The notes beneath the pieces are model-generated. The model was not told the DNA's origin. It was given only the letters and a program-made list of their open reading frames with translations, and searched no databases. From Paralvinella palmiformis (lineage: Eukaryota; Annelida; Polychaeta; Terebellida; Alvinellidae), in the NCBI GenBank assembly GCA_025642065.1, contig JAODUP010001303.1, forward strand, positions 1 through 64,000: a DNA stretch of 64,000 nt, written 5' to 3'. Below, piece by piece: positions 61,123-64,000 of the stretch. The first letter of the stretch is position 1. Each line of letters starts with the position of its first letter. Position numbers and translations under genes: made by a program.

Positions 61123-61219
61123 ATTTGGAGTTCGCTATGCCCGTATATACTAACACAAAGTGGTTACAAAACAACAAACATTGAACATTATTACTTTCAT
61201 ACGATCTTCTTCAGTGTAA

Positions 61220-61510
61220 TAATATAATATAATAATAGTATTTTACATAGCGCCTTATTCAACAGTAATTGATGTAAGGCGCTTTACATTTTAACACAAT
61301 TAAACACGTTCTAAGCTCATATAGCTCAAATACATTTCGTACATAATAAACTGGCTTAAAATTAAAAATACGCCCATTTAATTAAATGGGTTTAAGAACC
61401 TTTCAAAATATGGCCAAACTTTTTGCGAGTTTAGCGTGTTTTACTTGTTCCAGAGACTGGGAGCTGATGCTCGGAAGGATTTCTCTCCATACAGTGCTGT
61501 GTGGCTTTAC
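61220..61510 (-). mobile_element. CR1/L2-type LINE 3' end, 5'-truncated
   Basis: This aligns with the 3' end of the 55.4-57.6 kb LINE from the tail to GGGAGCTGATGCTCGGAAGG and beyond. A perfect inverted repeat AGCGCCTTA / TAAGGCGCT (61249-61257 and 61275-61283) sits just before the ATT-rich tail. Only about 290 bases remain, typical of incomplete target-primed reverse transcription. Confidence 0.92.
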
Positions 61511-61514
61511 GGTA

Positions 61515-62448
61515 TGATATTAGTCACCATATATAAAATCATGAAGATAGTATTTTTAAAATTTATTTGAATGTTATTTTTAGATATATTCATTTGTTGT
61601 CTATGAAAACAAAGCTTTCCAAAACTGCAAACCTTTTGGAAATAACTCTATCATTGACAGAGGTATGGGTTTTTCAATTTAGGACATTACGGAACATTCT
61701 AAACAATGAAACAGAAGAAAAACAGAGTTGAATTTCAAGTAAAAATCGATGAAGGTTTATTTCAAACTCATTGGCAACTATCTATTTCCACGGAACTACA
61801 TGACTAACTTTCCCATTAATCATTCAGGTCATTACTTCCACACAAAATATTCATGCCGACTATCTTTTAACCATAATTATGGCAATAATTATCATTATAA
61901 TAGGTAAACTAAAGTCTTGGAAATCAATCAATACTGCTGTGGCAGGCCAAATGGGTACAGGGATGATCAAATCCCTAACTGCAACTGAACTATGTTATTA
62001 TATGTATCTCAAATGTTAGTGTAATTAGTTATGACCGACCGATTCACTAACTGATTGTCATGCCTTCAGAGATTCAAACTAATTTACAGACGGATTCATT
62101 CATTCAGTCATACCTTCCCTCTTTCAATCAATATGTGATTTCTTTGGTGATATAGCAGTTGATATGTCTTGAACATACACATAGAATTTGTGGTAATACA
62201 AAGAATATCTATTTTACCTGAAGACATTTTCCATGTAGATTAGATATTCCTATTTGTAGTAGAGTGTTTCATCATTCATTTTTAAATGTCAAACATCTCC
62301 CCGTATACAGACAGTAGTGCATATAATGACAGTTATGTTTATTTTCATGTATTGCTTTCTCTTCTTGGTTGGTAAAGTTAATAAAATATATTTTTTGATG
62401 AAAGGCCACAAACAAAAAGACGGATATATTTACCACCAATAATCACTA

Positions 62449-62450
<2 letters not shown>
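61515..62450. other. Anonymous sequence
   Basis: Nothing recognised. Confidence 0.4.
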
Positions 62451-62451
<1 letters not shown>

Positions 62452-62504
<53 letters not shown>

Positions 62505-62641
62505 TCTCTCTCCAAGCCTTCCTTCCTACTTTCCTACGGTCTTCCCTACCGACCATCATACCTCTCTCCCTCCCTTCCCCCTTCGTTTCTTCTCTCTCTC
62601 TCTCTCCTCCCTCTCTCTCTCCCCCTTTCTACCCTCTCTCT
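62452..62641. repeat. (CT)n microsatellite and polypyrimidine tract
   Basis: Pure CT to about 62512, then C/T-rich sequence. Confidence 0.95.
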
Positions 62642-62659
62642 CACATTTATAAATAAATG

Positions 62660-62661
<2 letters not shown>

Positions 62662-62751
<90 letters not shown>

Positions 62752-62795
62752 AGTGTGTGTGTGTGTGTGTTTTGTGTGTGTGTGGTGCGTGTGTC

Positions 62796-62855
<60 letters not shown>

Positions 62856-62866
62856 TGTGTGTGTAT
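62662..62866. repeat. (AT)n-(GT)n compound microsatellite
   Basis: AT at 62662-62742 with one CA interruption, GT with a few interruptions at 62743-62866. It borders the E repeat, as CA arrays do at 30.9 and 31.2 kb. Confidence 0.96.
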
Positions 62867-63210
62867 TTTAGGGTACATAGTAAGAGGCAACAGGCACAGA
62901 GCATCAACATATCTAAACATCCTTCGAAACCTACCTCCATAAATCTAAATACAACTATACATACATTAATCTAAAAATAAAATGTTCCATACCTCCACAT
63001 ATTGATAAATGTGTGCGTATAACTAAGCATGTGTCTTGGTCTACTCATCAGCCTGTGGGAACCAGCTAATTCGCTTTTCGTACGCGACAAATATGTCACG
63101 CCCACAGGAAAGCGGCTACATGCAGGCTACGTACAAAAAGCGGAAGCACGTAAAAACATACCATTTGATACCACAGCTCGCAACAAACACGTGCGTGTGG
63201 TTCAATGGTG
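62866..63210 (-). mobile_element. E repeat copy 2
   Basis: Reverse-complement match to 30899-31195, with about 50 additional bases around 63050-63140 including a CCTGTGGG / CCCACAGG inverted pair. It precedes a G repeat in the same orientation, about 195 bases away. Confidence 0.75.
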
Positions 63211-63239
63211 ACTTGCTACATACACATCATAAACTATTT

Positions 63240-63605
63240 TGACACCACAGTTTACATTCAACAGTAATTTTCTGTGGTCCAAAAGAAACCTGTATATAAA
63301 GCATTTCGACACCTCAGATGCTGACCTCAGCTTTATTCTGGGTTCGAATAACTGAATAAATCCTACCTATATGAACCATGTATCAATACACGTCCGACTG
63401 GTCTGGCGTCGAAGTTCTTCTCTAACCTAAGTGAAAATTCAAGCCCTATATATAGCCTTATCGTGTTAACAAACATTAGAGTTTGTTTATAACAAAGAGA
63501 ATGTACAGTAACTCAGTATGGACTCACTGAAGCGATTTAAATAAAATATAAACAAAGTAGCAATACCGCACAATGGATTATTACTGGACTAGAACGAAAT
63601 ATCGT
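63240..63605 (-). mobile_element. G repeat copy 2 with LTR-like features
   Basis: About 63600-63405 matches the G repeat at 23.2 kb on the opposite strand. Reading the minus strand, a TATATATAG box is followed by AGGTTAGAGAAGAACTTCGA. About 100 bases later come AATAAA (near 63330) and a stretch GAGGTGTCGAAATGCTTTAT. TATA box, spacer and AATAAA in this order resemble an LTR U3-R region, but no primer-binding site or partner LTR was found. Related CTGTGGTATCAAA-like strings recur inside the E repeat. Confidence 0.4.
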
Positions 63606-64000
63606 CTCAAACCTGAGTAAATACTATGATTTACTCGAACCTAACAGCTAACCCTCATACGTTTCCGTTCATCACTAAGGGAACGTTCATTCACGCTTAA
63701 TTTAGCGTCCCTAAGTATATGCAGTTAGGTGTGGTGGGATCTAAATTAAAGCGCCTATCCACTTGATCTATTTGACCCATGGTCGAGAACAGCGGATTTC
63801 AGGCAGATCTCCGATACTGCGAATGACACGTAGGAATTATAATAGCTATACATTTAACAAATTTCCTATATCAGTGTAATCTAATTACTCATAATATGGG
63901 AAAAAACTCTGTCCGCAGCTTAATACCCATGGAGATGCCTGCCGGAGTAACAAACAACTCCAGGAGTATAAATCCATCAAGCAGTATTGTATGAATTAAT
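63606..64000. other. Anonymous sequence
   Basis: Nothing recognised up to the window end. Confidence 0.4.

Noticed and set aside
62546..62974. Frames beginning MEVGFEGCLDMLML, similar to 31123-31353
   Set aside because: The similarity reflects the shared E repeat DNA, and the frame then runs into a CA/GT microsatellite. No gene is implied.

Overview
The window looks like gene-free intergenic or intronic DNA from an animal with an AT-rich, repeat-laden genome. A mollusc is likely, and an octopus-like cephalopod is my best guess. Support comes from long pure (AT)n, (GT)n, (TATC)n and (TAG)n arrays, several tRNA-derived SINE families, CR1/L2-type LINE fragments, and decayed copies of ORF families that are common in invertebrate genomes. 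The species assignment is inference. I found no intact protein-coding gene, no intact tRNA or rRNA gene and no CRISPR array. The longest open frames are translations of microsatellites.

Layout. 1-7.6 kb: mostly anonymous sequence with a LINE/SINE-type tail hairpin (about 745), an unrecognised small ORF (3347-3517), a D-type repeat (4120-4245) and AT arrays. 7.6-9.3 kb: a decayed minus-strand ORF of a multi-copy invertebrate family. 9.5-15.5 kb: AT and GT arrays, a tRNA-like SINE (11.4-11.6 kb) and an unrecognised pair of ORFs (13.9-14.6 kb). 15.5-23.1 kb: an old direct tandem duplication of about 3.6-3.9 kb of apparently noncoding DNA, whose two copies carry different SINE insertions, so each copy serves as the empty-site control for the other. 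23.1-27.5 kb: an LTR-like or promoter-like repeat, a SINE, a CR1/L2-type LINE fragment and a HARBI1-type transposase pseudogene. 27.7-41 kb: a 123-bp tandem duplication, trinucleotide arrays, a second LINE fragment (35.7-37.1 kb), an unusually large TATC/AT/TAG tract (37.1-39.0 kb) and a possible TTAA-bounded element. 41-50 kb: microsatellites, two SINE types, a Helitron helicase tail and a 13-bp minisatellite. 50-64 kb: a LINE RT C-terminus (51.7 kb), a second decayed multi-copy ORF (53.9-54.6 kb), a 2-kb LINE copy with both RT motifs preserved (55.4-57.65 kb), a nest of SINEs plus a LINE 3' tail (59.9-61.5 kb), and a repeat matching those at 23.2 and 31 kb.

How the parts relate. The most informative structure is the shared 3' end of a LINE family and a SINE family. 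Both end in about 60 bases containing an AGCGCC...GGCGCT stem-loop followed by an ATT-rich tail, which implies that the LINE machinery moves the SINE. The tandem duplication offers a second story: a 54-base block differs at one position between copies whose surroundings are strongly diverged, which suggests constraint or recent gene conversion.
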